The position numbers and the translations under genes were made by a program. A stretch of DNA of 64,000 nt, taken from assembly GCF_023559245.1 (NCBI RefSeq), contig NZ_CP097462.1, positions 930,001 to 994,000 of the forward strand, in the 5' to 3' direction. This stretch comes from Sphingomonas sp. KRR8 (GTDB lineage: Bacteria > Pseudomonadota > Alphaproteobacteria > Sphingomonadales > Sphingomonadaceae). Under the pieces are notes generated by a model. It had not been told where the DNA came from and made no database searches. It worked only from the letters and a program-made list of their open reading frames with translations. Positions 10,391 through 18,334 of the stretch are shown piece after piece. Position 1 is the stretch's first letter; every line of letters starts with the position of its first letter.

Positions 10391-11524
10391 ATGGCCAGCC
10401 TTTTTGACGAAGACATTCCCGTCGAACCCGAGGTCGTTGACGACCTCCATCAAGATCAACCGGATTACGTCCATCTTTCGGACGTTTTTAAATATATCTC
10501 GCACTATCGTCGGGCAGGGCATCAAATCGGCCGCAAGGTCGGCGACATGCTTGAGGTGCTGACTCTTGCTGCTCTGTACATGGACGAGCACGCGAAGGCT
10601 CGTTTGGTATTAGAGCCGAAGCTGGTCGGCTTCTCGGGCGCGGGCCACAAGGTCGAATTTGGATTGTTTCATCTCGACGATGACGGCGAGCCTGAAACCG
10701 AAATGAGCAAATTAGCCGGCTTCGTAGAGTGTAAGAAAGTCGGCGTCGAGCAGACAATCGATGGCGCATTCAAGCGCTCCTTCAAGAAGGCGAGCCGAAT
10801 CTCGTACGGCACCACTATCGACGTAAAGTTCGCGCCCAAGTGGGCAAAGACAGTCGCTTTCAAGATCAAGTTTGACCAGGTGGATGGCCAGACGCGTGTT
10901 CGCGCGAGGTCTAATGGCACCGCTTGTCACGAGGCCTTCGTAGGCGATGGTGAACGCATCATCCTTGGCTTGACGGTGGAGGGAGAGCCATTCTTCCTCG
11001 GCAACGACCAGAGCTTGCGGGACATCCCTCAATCCATTCGAGCGTGCCGTATCCTCGAGATTACCGACCACACAGACGAGGGGGTTTTCTGTCTGTTGAA
11101 CACCTGCCTCGCAGGCCCGCAGACGCCGGAGAAAGCAAAACAAGCCTCATTCGTTGCACTCGACGTTCGCAAGGGCATGTTCGGGCAATTCGACAAGCGG
11201 CCCAACGAGGCCGAGTGCGTGAGTGTTTTGGTAATGACGGAGTTTTCCCACTGGGAACCCAAAAGCGTGAACATGGTCAAGGCGTCGATCGATTATAATC
11301 TCGTTGTGGATGACAGTCTGATCATCACGGCCATGGAAGCATTCGAAAATGAGATTGGCGACGAATTTCTCAACTACATTAGCAAAGAGACCTTCTTGAA
11401 CGACGAGGACGTGCAAGCGCTTGCTACCGAGCTAGTCGGAGACGGACGCATCTTCCGCGATATTGAGGACGGGGCGTACAAGCGCATCACTATGACCGAT
11501 GAGGGCCTGCTAATCATCGCTTAA
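10391..11524 (+). CDS. Candidate type II restriction endonuclease
   Basis: 377-aa soluble protein with no close family I can name. Residues 50-120 resemble a PD-(D/E)XK core: helix GDMLEVLTLAAL, Glu-89 in GHKVEF, a strand, then Glu113-Cys-Lys115 in GFVECKKVGVE. The rest is mixed alpha/beta with no membrane segment or signal. It diverges from an adenine methyltransferase 142 bases away, the usual layout of a type II restriction-modification pair on a mobile element. Function is inference from motif plus neighbour. A stem-loop lies just after its stop. Confidence 0.55.
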   Translation: MASLFDEDIPVEPEVVDDLHQDQPDYVHLSDVFKYISHYRRAGHQIGRKVGDMLEVLTLAALYMDEHAKARLVLEPKLVGFSGAGHKVEFGLFHLDDDGEPETEMSKLAGFVECKKVGVEQTIDGAFKRSFKKASRISYGTTIDVKFAPKWAKTVAFKIKFDQVDGQTRVRARSNGTACHEAFVGDGERIILGLTVEGEPFFLGNDQSLRDIPQSIRACRILEITDHTDEGVFCLLNTCLAGPQTPEKAKQASFVALDVRKGMFGQFDKRPNEAECVSVLVMTEFSHWEPKSVNMVKASIDYNLVVDDSLIITAMEAFENEIGDEFLNYISKETFLNDEDVQALATELVGDGRIFRDIEDGAYKRITMTDEGLLIIA

Positions 11525-11570
11525 GCATAACGAAGGAACCTCGCGATCTGCTCTCCTAACGGCACGTGGA

Positions 11571-11597
11571 GCGCCCCGCGCCAACGGGCGCGAGGCG
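11571..11597. terminator. Stem-loop between convergent genes
   Basis: GCGCC-C-CGCGCC, loop AACG, GGCGCG-A-GGCGC: an 11-bp stem with one mismatch and a four-base loop, lying between the candidate endonuclease (+) and the ribbon-helix-helix gene (-). No T-run follows on either strand, so it is not a classical Rho-independent terminator but could stop or stabilise both transcripts. Confidence 0.45.
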
Positions 11598-11623
11598 CTG
11601 CATGTTACACGTGCGTGAATCTC

Positions 11624-12190
11624 TTATGCGGTGCCGGAGCGCAAAATGCCCGTGCGGCCGGGGTACTGAGCCTTCGGATTCTGCCGCCACCAGAACTCCA
11701 CTTCGACCGGCACCCGCAGTTTCTTCGCGATGCGGTCGATCTCCTTCCACGCATCTGACGCGGACTGTCCTTGCACCGAGATGCCGAGGTCAGGATGATA
11801 CTTGAACCCCTCCTCGTCGTACCGCTCGACCTTAGCGGGGATGCCAAGCTCGCGAACCAGCTTCTCTCCCTGAACACCTGTAGCTTTTACCTCAGCAATC
11901 ATCTTGAGCAGGATCGCGGACCACCGAGGGCTGTTAACTGCCTTTCCGTTGATTGAGGCGGAAAGCGGCTTCGTGAATGCGAGACCGGGAGCGGTTTCGA
12001 ACTCCATAGCGCCCTTGCCGCTCATGGTGACCACCGTTTCCGGCTCGTCGTCCCGCTCCATGCCGAGCTGTTCCATGACCTCCTTTACAAGGCGGTCGAT
12101 GGTCTCGCTCGGCGTCTTGGTCTTAAACCACGTTTTCAGCGTACTCAGATCAGCAAACGTACCATCGTTGACCCTCACGACAGGCATCAT
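11624..12190 (-). CDS. Hypothetical protein with ribbon-helix-helix-like N-terminus
   Basis: About 188 aa, function unknown. The first 50 residues (PVVRVNDGTFADLSTLKTWF then SETIDRLVKEVMEQLG) have the strand-helix-helix pattern of ribbon-helix-helix DNA-binding proteins. The C-terminal 90 residues, ending in VPVEVEFWWRQNPKAQYPGR, form a separate unrecognised domain. The frame opens with GTG at 12202, but the ATG at 12190 follows a GGAGG site by five bases and is preferred. A perfect 9-bp inverted repeat lies just upstream (12220-12266), suggesting self-regulation. Confidence 0.6.
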   Translation of the reverse strand: MMPVVRVNDGTFADLSTLKTWFKTKTPSETIDRLVKEVMEQLGMERDDEPETVVTMSGKGAMEFETAPGLAFTKPLSASINGKAVNSPRWSAILLKMIAEVKATGVQGEKLVRELGIPAKVERYDEEGFKYHPDLGISVQGQSASDAWKEIDRIAKKLRVPVEVEFWWRQNPKAQYPGRTGILRSGTA

Positions 12191-12219
12191 GGCATCCTCC
12201 ACATCGACTCGATGAGCAG

Positions 12220-12266
12220 ATATGTTACATGGCGTGTGAGTTTAGGCAAGATAAAAGGTAACATAT
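12220..12266. promoter_or_regulatory. Inverted repeat, possible operator of the RHH gene
   Basis: ATATGTTAC at 12220-12228 and its exact complement GTAACATAT at 12258-12266, 29 bases apart, sit about 30 bases upstream of the start of the ribbon-helix-helix-like gene. The region is AT-rich compared with its surroundings, as expected for a promoter/operator. Binding is inferred, not shown. Confidence 0.45.
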
Positions 12267-12286
12267 TTCCTGGGATCATCGCAGAT

Positions 12287-12502
12287 TTATCGATCCCAAG
12301 TTCCGTCGTTCTCCCAAGCTCGGAGGGCCGCAACGATGTCGACCATATCCAGGCGGTCCAAATTCCCGGCCTCAATCTCAGTCCAGACGATCTCAGCAAA
12401 GCAGTCGAATGTGCCGAACCAAAGCACAATCGGTGACGTGCGAGGCATAGCTGCTCGCTCCAAGCGCAAAATCCGCTTCTGCAAGGCGCGCAGGCTGCTC
12501 AT
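12287..12502 (-). CDS. Small hypothetical protein (71 aa)
   Basis: 71-aa protein starting MSSLRALQKRILRLE, with an amphipathic N-terminal helix and an acidic C-terminus. No family recognised. It starts six bases after the stop of the preceding gene at 12509, so it is likely translated as part of the same transcript. Small proteins with this N-terminal pattern are common among phage-like cargo genes. Confidence 0.5.
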   Translation of the reverse strand: MSSLRALQKRILRLERAAMPRTSPIVLWFGTFDCFAEIVWTEIEAGNLDRLDMVDIVAALRAWENDGTWDR

Positions 12503-12508
12503 GGTTCG

Positions 12509-12889
12509 CTAATTGAGCGCTCCCATCTTCCCGAGCAGGTCCAGCGCTAGTTCTCGGTCCTCTTGCGAACCGCACTCGCGCAGCACGTCCATGCAGTTCC
12601 TCACGGCCTGCGCTCGAAACTCGGTGTCCACGCTTTCAAGCGGGTGCGGAGCGGCGGGGCGGATGCCGAGATAGTTCATCAACTCACCGCCTGTCATTGG
12701 CAGCACCTTCACTTGGCAGCGCTGACTCTCCGCCAGCCGCTCCGCTGCTACGCGCCACCGGGCATGATCAGCCGCGTGCTGGATCGTCGCCCGCTGCCCA
12801 TCGATGAGGACAAGGAGGAACAGGTCGTGGGGACCCGGTTCCGGGCACATGGCGCGGTAAGGAGGGCGCCAAGAGCTTAGGTCAGTCAT
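12509..12889 (-). CDS. Hypothetical protein (126 aa)
   Basis: 126-aa soluble protein, starting MTDLSSWRPPYRAM, no family recognised. The longer frame up to 13171 is rejected because its first 94 residues are Arg/Ser-rich shadow coding and overlap the next gene; the ATG at 12889 has a GAGGA ribosome site. The C-terminal 40 residues form two helices rich in Leu and Glu. It lies in the left-reading gene train of element A. Confidence 0.55.
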   Translation of the reverse strand: MTDLSSWRPPYRAMCPEPGPHDLFLLVLIDGQRATIQHAADHARWRVAAERLAESQRCQVKVLPMTGGELMNYLGIRPAAPHPLESVDTEFRAQAVRNCMDVLRECGSQEDRELALDLLGKMGALN

Positions 12890-12989
12890 CGGTGGGGTAT
12901 CCTCGCCCTCGGGGGTATGGTTGTTATGCCGGCACCGGCGGATCGCATCGCCGACCTTTTCACTTTTTGTCCAAATTGTGCGGTAGCGT

Positions 12990-13487
12990 TCACCCGAGCC
13001 GCGCCTTCTCCAGAGCGGCGATCCGCGCCTCCAGCTGCTCAGTCGCTCGCACATCCGCCAGCGCCTTGATCGACTCGATGATGAGCCTGCCAACGTCGGG
13101 CGCGACCGCACCGGCTGCAATCGCGTCGAGTACCTTAGAGACCTGCTCGCTGATTGGCGCACCGGCATCAAACTCGAAACAGACCTTTTCGGCCTGCGCC
13201 TTGATCGACGGCATCACTTTGGACAGGACGATGCTCGCGGCGTTAGTGTCGCCCTCCAACGCCTTGCCGACGAGCACCGCCACGATGGTGCGCATCTCAT
13301 CCAGCATCTGCTGTGTCGCGAGCAGCCGCTTGTCTGGAATGCCCGCGGGACGACCATTCGGGTTCGGTGACGGGCAACCTGTTGTCCATGCGGGGTTCCC
13401 CGGCCCACGCGATTTGACCATGGGCGGCGGCGCGGTTGGCGGCGTAGGCTTCCAGCCCTCCAACCATCGCGGTTGAACTTTGCTCAT
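12990..13487 (-). CDS. DUF5681-like phage/island protein
   Basis: 165-aa protein. The segment PNGRPAGIPDKR (about residues 42-53) is the hallmark of the DUF5681-type N-terminus found in phage and mobile-element genes, often near packaging or insertion functions. It is followed by helices and a C-terminal coiled coil ending ATEQLEARIAALEKARLG. The ATG at 13487 is preferred over 13517 because the latter overlaps the upstream gene. Function unknown. Confidence 0.6.
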   Translation of the reverse strand: MSKVQPRWLEGWKPTPPTAPPPMVKSRGPGNPAWTTGCPSPNPNGRPAGIPDKRLLATQQMLDEMRTIVAVLVGKALEGDTNAASIVLSKVMPSIKAQAEKVCFEFDAGAPISEQVSKVLDAIAAGAVAPDVGRLIIESIKALADVRATEQLEARIAALEKARLG

Positions 13488-13513
13488 AAGACCAGTCCAC
13501 CAAATTGATTGGA

Positions 13514-14272
13514 TCAATTTGCGGGGAGAGCGAAGCGCTGGTCGGCCGACGCTTTCTTTTTGCGAATTGCACTGGCCGTGCTTCGCCCGACGACGATCCT
13601 GCGTCCGCTCCGATCTTCTCGGGTCTCCTCAATGACCCCAACCGCGTTATGCCACTCCTTCAGCATAAGCGGGCCGGTGCGCTCGACGTATTCGTGAGCG
13701 GCGCTCACTGCTCGGAGGCGCTTGGCGACGAGTGGATTGACCTTCTCCTGCCAAAGACGGGTAAACTCCCGATGCATCTCTTCATTCAGCCCTGAGAGAT
13801 ACGCGGGTGCGCCAAAGAGGCTTGAGCACGTCACCTCGTCGCCCGCTCGAATGGCTGCTTGTACTGCGGACACCCGCTCAGATTGCGGCAGGCTCTTGAA
13901 GTGCGAGCGTATCTCGCCTGACACCATCTGGCTGGCCTTAGCGATGATCGGGGCTGACAGCTCCTTTTCGTACTGAGCAATGTTGTTGGCGAGCGTACTG
14001 GCTATCTGGTCCCACTGCTTCGTCACGGTGCTCATCCGCGCCGAGGCGTAGTCATCTACCTTTAAGAGCGCGGCAGCGGGCGTAAGCGTCGGGTCGGTCG
14101 CTGCCGCCGCTTTCGCGTCATGGATTGCTGCAAGGTTCTCGGTAGTCGTTCGAAGAAGCCGTTCGGTGCCGTTCAAAACGGCGCGAACTTCTTCCTCCTC
14201 ATACCCTGGCAAATTGGCAATCGCGCCGGGGTGAAGATCCAGCGGAATACGGGTGTCAACTTCATCGACCAT
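13514..14272 (-). CDS. Hypothetical helical protein (252 aa)
   Basis: 252-aa, mostly helical, soluble protein with no recognised family. The N-terminus is acidic and the C-terminus basic (RKKKASADQRF), suggesting nucleic-acid or structural contact. The ATG at 14272 has a GGGAG ribosome site. It is the first gene to the left of the 400-base repeat-rich gap. Position between the helicase and the DUF5681-like gene suggests phage- or plasmid-derived cargo. Confidence 0.55.
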   Translation of the reverse strand: MVDEVDTRIPLDLHPGAIANLPGYEEEEVRAVLNGTERLLRTTTENLAAIHDAKAAAATDPTLTPAAALLKVDDYASARMSTVTKQWDQIASTLANNIAQYEKELSAPIIAKASQMVSGEIRSHFKSLPQSERVSAVQAAIRAGDEVTCSSLFGAPAYLSGLNEEMHREFTRLWQEKVNPLVAKRLRAVSAAHEYVERTGPLMLKEWHNAVGVIEETREDRSGRRIVVGRSTASAIRKKKASADQRFALPAN

Positions 14273-14688
14273 TGTACGCTCCCAAGCGGCTAAGCATGGG
14301 CTAAAGCGTAGGGAAGCCGGTTGTAGGTCCGCAACGATTATTTTGTTATTACAATTGCTTAGGTCAGCTCAGATGCCTTCGGCCAACTAATACCCTGTTT
14401 GACGGTCGCGCAGATGGCGGGCTCACTTTGCATGATGGATTGGGGCGGCTACTGCGCAAGCACGGAGGCGGCAGCTAGCCACACGCATCCACTCCGGCGC
14501 TCATGAGCAACGCGCCAATGCCCCCCCCCCAGCCAGTTACCACACCGACCAGACCCCCTAGGAATTGGTGCGTTTCCCCTAAGGGGCTAACGCAGCAACG
14601 CACTGGTCGCGTTGCGTGCATGCCCTTGCCCCAGGGGCGTTCAACACACCCTAACGCCCCTACAACGCGCCAATGCACCAAAGCCCAT
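14273..14688. other. Non-coding, repeat- and palindrome-rich gap (possible replication origin)
   Basis: No convincing gene. The left half is AT-rich for this window (TTATTTTGTTATTACAATTG near 14339-14358). The right half is packed with direct and inverted repeats and a ten-C run at 14521-14530. It borders the 3' end of a RepA-like helicase gene. See the repeat entry for 14508-14676. Confidence 0.5.
14508..14676. repeat. Iteron-like repeats and palindromes beside repA-like gene
   Basis: CAACGCGCCAATGC occurs at 14508-14521 and 14663-14676. Between them lie the palindromes CCCCTAAGGGG (14576-14586), GCAACGC/GCGTTGC (14595-14601 with 14609-14615) and GCCCCAGGGGC (14628-14638). Repeated short motifs plus hairpins and an adjacent AT-rich tract are typical of plasmid or satellite origins. 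The neighbouring helicase gene supports this. Function is inferred. Confidence 0.45.
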
Positions 14689-15951
14689 TCACGTGGTCAT
14701 TGGAACGTCGAGGGGGCGGAGAAAGCTGGAAGCTCCTCCGCGCCCGGTGCGCTGGACCTTCTCGTTCACAACGAGCCCATTCGCCAATAGATGTTGAAGC
14801 GTAAGTCGGGTCTGCTTCTGCTGTATGGGACTGATAGCTTCCAAGGTTCTGCCCGTGTGCCGCGTTCCCTTCAGGTACTCATCCTTGAGCAGCTGTAATA
14901 TCAATTCCGCGTTCTTTTTCATCATAGCTGCAATCGCCTCTTCGGGAGCAGCGGCTTCGAAATAGTCGAATACGAAGCCTTGGCGTTTGATGTAGAGGTG
15001 TGGTTGTGGTTCACACCACGTCATCTTGGGCCGAGCGAGAACGAACCCGCTGTCCTTGGGGCCGAGAATATCACCCGTCTTACTGGTCCACTCGCCCGGT
15101 TGCAGGCGCTGAAGAACGTGTATCATTCGCGCGCCATCGGCGAGCGCGCTTCCGCCGCGACCGCTATACTGGTCGAGACTTTCATCCCGAGCATTCGCCT
15201 TGCCGGTGTGGTGAACATAAATCACACCGCAGCCCACCGCGTTCCTGATCCGACGCCCTGCTTCAATGAGCCCCTGCTCCGCGTCATTGATTCGGCTCTC
15301 GCCAACCCCGAAGGACACCATCGGATCAAAAATGAGCAATGAGGGGCAACGAAGTCCAACCTCAACAATCAGACGGTCGAGCTGTTTGCTGGGCATCACC
15401 ACATCCTTCTCGACGGTCGTCAGCTTGAGACCTCGTCCAGACACATCGGTGATGATCACGCCTTCGCGGATTGCCGCCTTCTGCTCATCCGTCAGGTTCA
15501 ACTGGTGGCACATGAAGCGCAGGCGAGCGATGAGCGTCTCCCTACTGTCCTCTGCCGTGATGATGATGACTGGTCCGGGGGCGCGCACCTCCAGTCCGAA
15601 CAGGTCCAGTCCCAGGATGAGGTGAATGATCTGAAACAGGAGAAGCGTGGTCTTCCCAGTTCCTCCCGGAGCGATAAAGACGCCCACGTCCTCGTAGAAC
15701 CATCGGTCGATGATCGTACGCGGCTTCGGGGTGGCGGTGTTCCACTCGGTCAACGTGATGGGATCACCCAGTTGGAGTGAGTGAGCACGCTCTTCGCGCC
15801 TGTCCATTTCGTCAAAGAACGCTGCGGCGAACGTCACTGGGTCCGCGTGACCGGAGGGGACGCTAAGGTCTCGGTTCTTGCTCGCTTGCATGGCCGCGAG
15901 AGTCCTGTTCCACTCCTCGGAAGACATCGGTGTGGTGGAGAGATCAGTCAC
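14689..15951 (-). CDS. RepA-like AAA ATPase / hexameric helicase
   Basis: About 420 aa. The Walker A motif is APGGTGKTT, Walker B is LLIFDPMV, and VIYVHHTGKANA with SGRGGSALADGAR matches the RepA/DnaB-like (AAA_25) family of plasmid and phage replicative helicases. The C-terminal 80 residues look like a winged helix. The frame opens at 16014, but a GTG at 15951 with a GGAGGG ribosome site seven bases upstream is the better start. Between the AlpA-like gene and the repeat-rich gap; probably replicates the element after excision. Confidence 0.85.
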   Translation of the reverse strand: MTDLSTTPMSSEEWNRTLAAMQASKNRDLSVPSGHADPVTFAAAFFDEMDRREERAHSLQLGDPITLTEWNTATPKPRTIIDRWFYEDVGVFIAPGGTGKTTLLLFQIIHLILGLDLFGLEVRAPGPVIIITAEDSRETLIARLRFMCHQLNLTDEQKAAIREGVIITDVSGRGLKLTTVEKDVVMPSKQLDRLIVEVGLRCPSLLIFDPMVSFGVGESRINDAEQGLIEAGRRIRNAVGCGVIYVHHTGKANARDESLDQYSGRGGSALADGARMIHVLQRLQPGEWTSKTGDILGPKDSGFVLARPKMTWCEPQPHLYIKRQGFVFDYFEAAAPEEAIAAMMKKNAELILQLLKDEYLKGTRHTGRTLEAISPIQQKQTRLTLQHLLANGLVVNEKVQRTGRGGASSFLRPLDVPMTT

Positions 15952-16161
15952 AGCGCCGCCCTCCGGGTAAGACGTCAATTCGAGGCAGCGCGGTCGCATC
16001 CGGCCCCTCTTCATCGCGCGCGAATTTTGCGAGTTTGCGTTCAGCTTGCGGAACTCTCAGGAGGCCGGGTAAATTAATGCTGTTCACGTTGATCCTTTCG
16101 GCGGCAGGGTCGGACCCAACCGGCTCTGCCGCTACTTGTGAGGGATTAGGCGGAGAGCTGC

Positions 16162-16437
16162 TCAGAAGGGGCAGGACGGGTCGTCTGCCCCGAACAACTG
16201 GCTGGTGCTCTGGCGAGCACCGGAGGCGAGCCAGCGGAGCACATCCAGCTCAGCGTACCAGACGCGACGGGTGCCGGGCGGGCTGAAATAGCGCGGGCCT
16301 TCGCCACGCAAGCGATACTGATCCATCGTGTTCGGATGGATGCCAAGGATCGCGGCAACCTCTTTGCTATCGAGGGGGCGGCGCTTGGGGGAATAGGCGA
16401 ACAGCTCGCATAGCTGCTCGAAAGTCATCTCACTCAC
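16162..16437 (-). CDS. AlpA/excisionase-like helix-turn-helix protein
   Basis: 91-aa protein. Residues about 22-70 (SKEVAAILGIHPNTMDQYR, then GPRYFSPPGTRRVWY and ELDVLRWL) form the winged HTH_17 fold of AlpA and Xis proteins. In islands these activate integrase expression or act as directionality factors. The start is GTG at 16437 with a GGAG site. It lies between repA-like and int, the usual place for such a regulator. Confidence 0.75.
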   Translation of the reverse strand: MSEMTFEQLCELFAYSPKRRPLDSKEVAAILGIHPNTMDQYRLRGEGPRYFSPPGTRRVWYAELDVLRWLASGARQSTSQLFGADDPSCPF

Positions 16438-16817
16438 AGCAGGTCACTCCTGCAATCCAGCGTGGACCGCGAGTGACCCGGAGCGGAGGTGGGGTAAACG
16501 GTTCGGAGGCCGAACTCGATATGACACGCCCCGCGCTGGATGGAGCGTGATTGCCCTAGCTTAGCAGAAAAATTGAGCCGCGCTCGGATAAAATGCGCTG
16601 GGGCGCTGGGTTCAAAAAATAGTAGGGCCGGGGGTGGCGCCGGAGAAACCCCGCTTCGATTCAAAAAAGCGTAGGAGGGGTGGCACCCACTGACGGCCCT
16701 AAGGTGCGGCACCCGCGCTGATGCGGGGTCTCCCTCGCTACGGGGCCGCTACAGCCCCGATCGCTACCCCTTCGCCCCTACCCCGGCGGCAACCCCGGCT
16801 CGGGGCTGTACGCGAGG
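16438..16817. other. Non-coding gap between int and the AlpA-like gene
   Basis: About 380 bases without a supportable gene. It holds GC-rich stretches interrupted by two A-runs (CAAAAAATAG near 16613 and CAAAAAAGCG near 16661). It lies downstream of int and upstream of the AlpA-like gene, so it should contain that gene's promoter. No clear hairpin or operator identified. Confidence 0.4.
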
Positions 16818-18128
16818 CTACGCGGCCCCAGCGGCATGGAGTTGCACGACGTTCTTGCTGGCGGCGATAGCCGCTTGCTGCTCGATCCAGTCGCCTATCT
16901 TTTGGACTTCCGGTTGGAGCCAATCGAGACGCGCCAGGTCGAGGTAGTTGCGGGCGGTGATGTCCTCTTGCGCGGGCTTGTGGCCGGTCAGTAGGTCGGT
17001 GCGGAACTTCTCAATCAGACACTCGCGCATGGCGTAGTTCGTGAAAGAGCGCCGCATGTCGTGGAGCGACAGGTGCTTCCCAACGATCTTGCTAATCATT
17101 TCCATCGGGGCGCGAGCGTCCCGTATGTGACCAGCCTTGGACCATGAGGGGAATACGAACTCGCTGACTGTCTTACCCTCGGCAATGTCCGCATCGACTA
17201 CCGCGCGTCGCGCCTTGAGCAGCGCGACCGCTTGCGAGGACAGAGGCATCTGCAAATCCTCGCCGCGCTTGCGCTCCGTAATTCGCCACCAGCAGTTGGA
17301 GGGGTCGTGGTCATCAATGTTGACGTTCGCCCACCGGAGAGTTGCGCCCTCATCGCGACGGCAACCCGTCAACAGCGCCCAAAGGGCTAAATCTATACCG
17401 GCGAGTGCGTCCCGGTTCTTCGGGTTCTCGCGAGCAGCTTGTAGCGCGTTCCACACCTCGCCGACCTTGCGGCGGTCGATGTAGCGCTCCGTCCGCGACC
17501 CGAGCGTTGCCCAGTGATCTTTCAACACTTCCACGGGATTACGGAGCAGCAGCGGCGAGCCGTCAGCGCGGCGGTATTGGCGGCTAGCGAAATTGCAAAG
17601 GATGCGCAGCGTCACCATTGAGGCGTTGGCGCTGGCTGGCGCGCCGCGCTTACCGTCCAGCCCCTTCTCTACCATTTCGCGGTGACGCTTTCGAACGTCG
17701 TCCTCGGTGATCGCAACGATTGGCTTGTTCTTCCACGAAGCGAACACCTTCTCGACGTGGCGCTTCATTTCCGCCTTGCTGCTCTCCTTGAGCTTGCCGG
17801 GTCGCTCTACATACGCGTCGCACACCTGCTGGAGCGTGACCTTCATCGCCTCGTCGGCTCGCTTGCTATTGCGCGGGTCGATCCCCTCGCGCATGTCCTG
17901 CAAGACCTTCTGTGCCTTCTTCCGAGCGGCGTCTTCGGTGAGCACGCCATAGGGTCCAAGGGTAAATTGGATCGGCTTGCCCTGTACCCGGCCCATCGCG
18001 ATGAAGACGCGCTTGCCCAGTGACGATACGCGGAGGCCATAGCCTTTCACGCTGTCGTCCCAATGGACGGCATAGCCCGAAGCGGGCGGCTGAACCTTGT
18101 TCACAAAGGTCTTTGTGATCTTCGCCAT
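16818..18128 (-). CDS. int: Tyrosine recombinase / P4-type integrase
   Basis: 436-aa integrase with an N-terminal DUF4102-like arm-binding domain (residues 1-95), a core-binding domain (95-190) and a catalytic domain. The catalytic set is Arg-257 in TGCRRDEG, Lys-287 in ERKRG, His356-x-x-Arg359 in LHDMRR, His-383 in LTGHK and Tyr-395 in ARNYL, so it appears intact. The ATG at 18128 has a GGAG site. It reads away from the right attachment core 156 bases upstream. It should integrate and excise element A at tRNA-Lys and might act on the third core as well. Confidence 0.95.
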   Translation of the reverse strand: MAKITKTFVNKVQPPASGYAVHWDDSVKGYGLRVSSLGKRVFIAMGRVQGKPIQFTLGPYGVLTEDAARKKAQKVLQDMREGIDPRNSKRADEAMKVTLQQVCDAYVERPGKLKESSKAEMKRHVEKVFASWKNKPIVAITEDDVRKRHREMVEKGLDGKRGAPASANASMVTLRILCNFASRQYRRADGSPLLLRNPVEVLKDHWATLGSRTERYIDRRKVGEVWNALQAARENPKNRDALAGIDLALWALLTGCRRDEGATLRWANVNIDDHDPSNCWWRITERKRGEDLQMPLSSQAVALLKARRAVVDADIAEGKTVSEFVFPSWSKAGHIRDARAPMEMISKIVGKHLSLHDMRRSFTNYAMRECLIEKFRTDLLTGHKPAQEDITARNYLDLARLDWLQPEVQKIGDWIEQQAAIAASKNVVQLHAAGAA

Positions 18129-18141
18129 GCTGTTCTCCGGC

Positions 18142-18247
18142 GCTAGAATTCAGCGTATTTCTAGCAAGGAGCTTACAGCTAAGACAAAGCACCACAAAAA
18201 AGCAACGGCATAAACTGCTGATTTCCTGTGATTCTACAAGCTAGAAT
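18142..18247. repeat. Candidate integrase arm sites, right end of element A
   Basis: Between the integrase start and the attachment core, GCTAGAAT occurs at 18142-18149 and 18240-18247, and AGCGTATTTCTAGC at 18152-18165 (also found at 9115-9128). These flank the integrase promoter region. Such clustered repeats near attP are typical of arm-type binding sites and may also allow self-regulation of int. Inferred. Confidence 0.45.
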
Positions 18248-18284
18248 AAGTTGTCGCTAACTAGCACAAGAGCCTGATTCCCAA

Positions 18285-18334
18285 ACTCTTAATCAGCGGG
18301 TCCTAGGTTCGAGCCCTAGTGCGTCCACCATTTT
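18285..18334 (+). repeat. Attachment core copy 2 (element A right / element B left)
   Basis: Identical over 50 bases to the tRNA-Lys 3' half at 8999-9048. The 5' half of a tRNA is missing, so this is not a gene. It closes element A and begins element B. Confidence 0.9.

Larger units (their letters stand above)
9049..18284. mobile_element. Integrative element A in tRNA-Lys
   Basis: About 9.2 kb between two identical 50-bp tRNA-Lys direct repeats. From the right end inward it carries a tyrosine integrase, an AlpA-like DNA-binding protein, a RepA-like helicase beside a repeat-rich tract, several hypotheticals including a DUF5681-like and a ribbon-helix-helix protein, then a candidate restriction-modification pair. 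The integrase reads inward from the right end, and 14-bp repeats lie just inside both ends. There are no structural phage genes and no conjugation genes, so if mobile it would depend on helpers. The boundaries follow from the repeats and the element identity is well supported. Confidence 0.85.

Noticed and set aside
14521..14530. Ten-C run as a phase-variation tract
   Set aside because: It lies in a non-coding gap and is not placed between promoter elements or in a coding frame that I can support.
18285..18334. A second tRNA-Lys gene
   Set aside because: Only the anticodon loop, T arm and 3' acceptor strand are present; the 5' half is missing, as expected for an attachment core. The same holds for 41336-41384.
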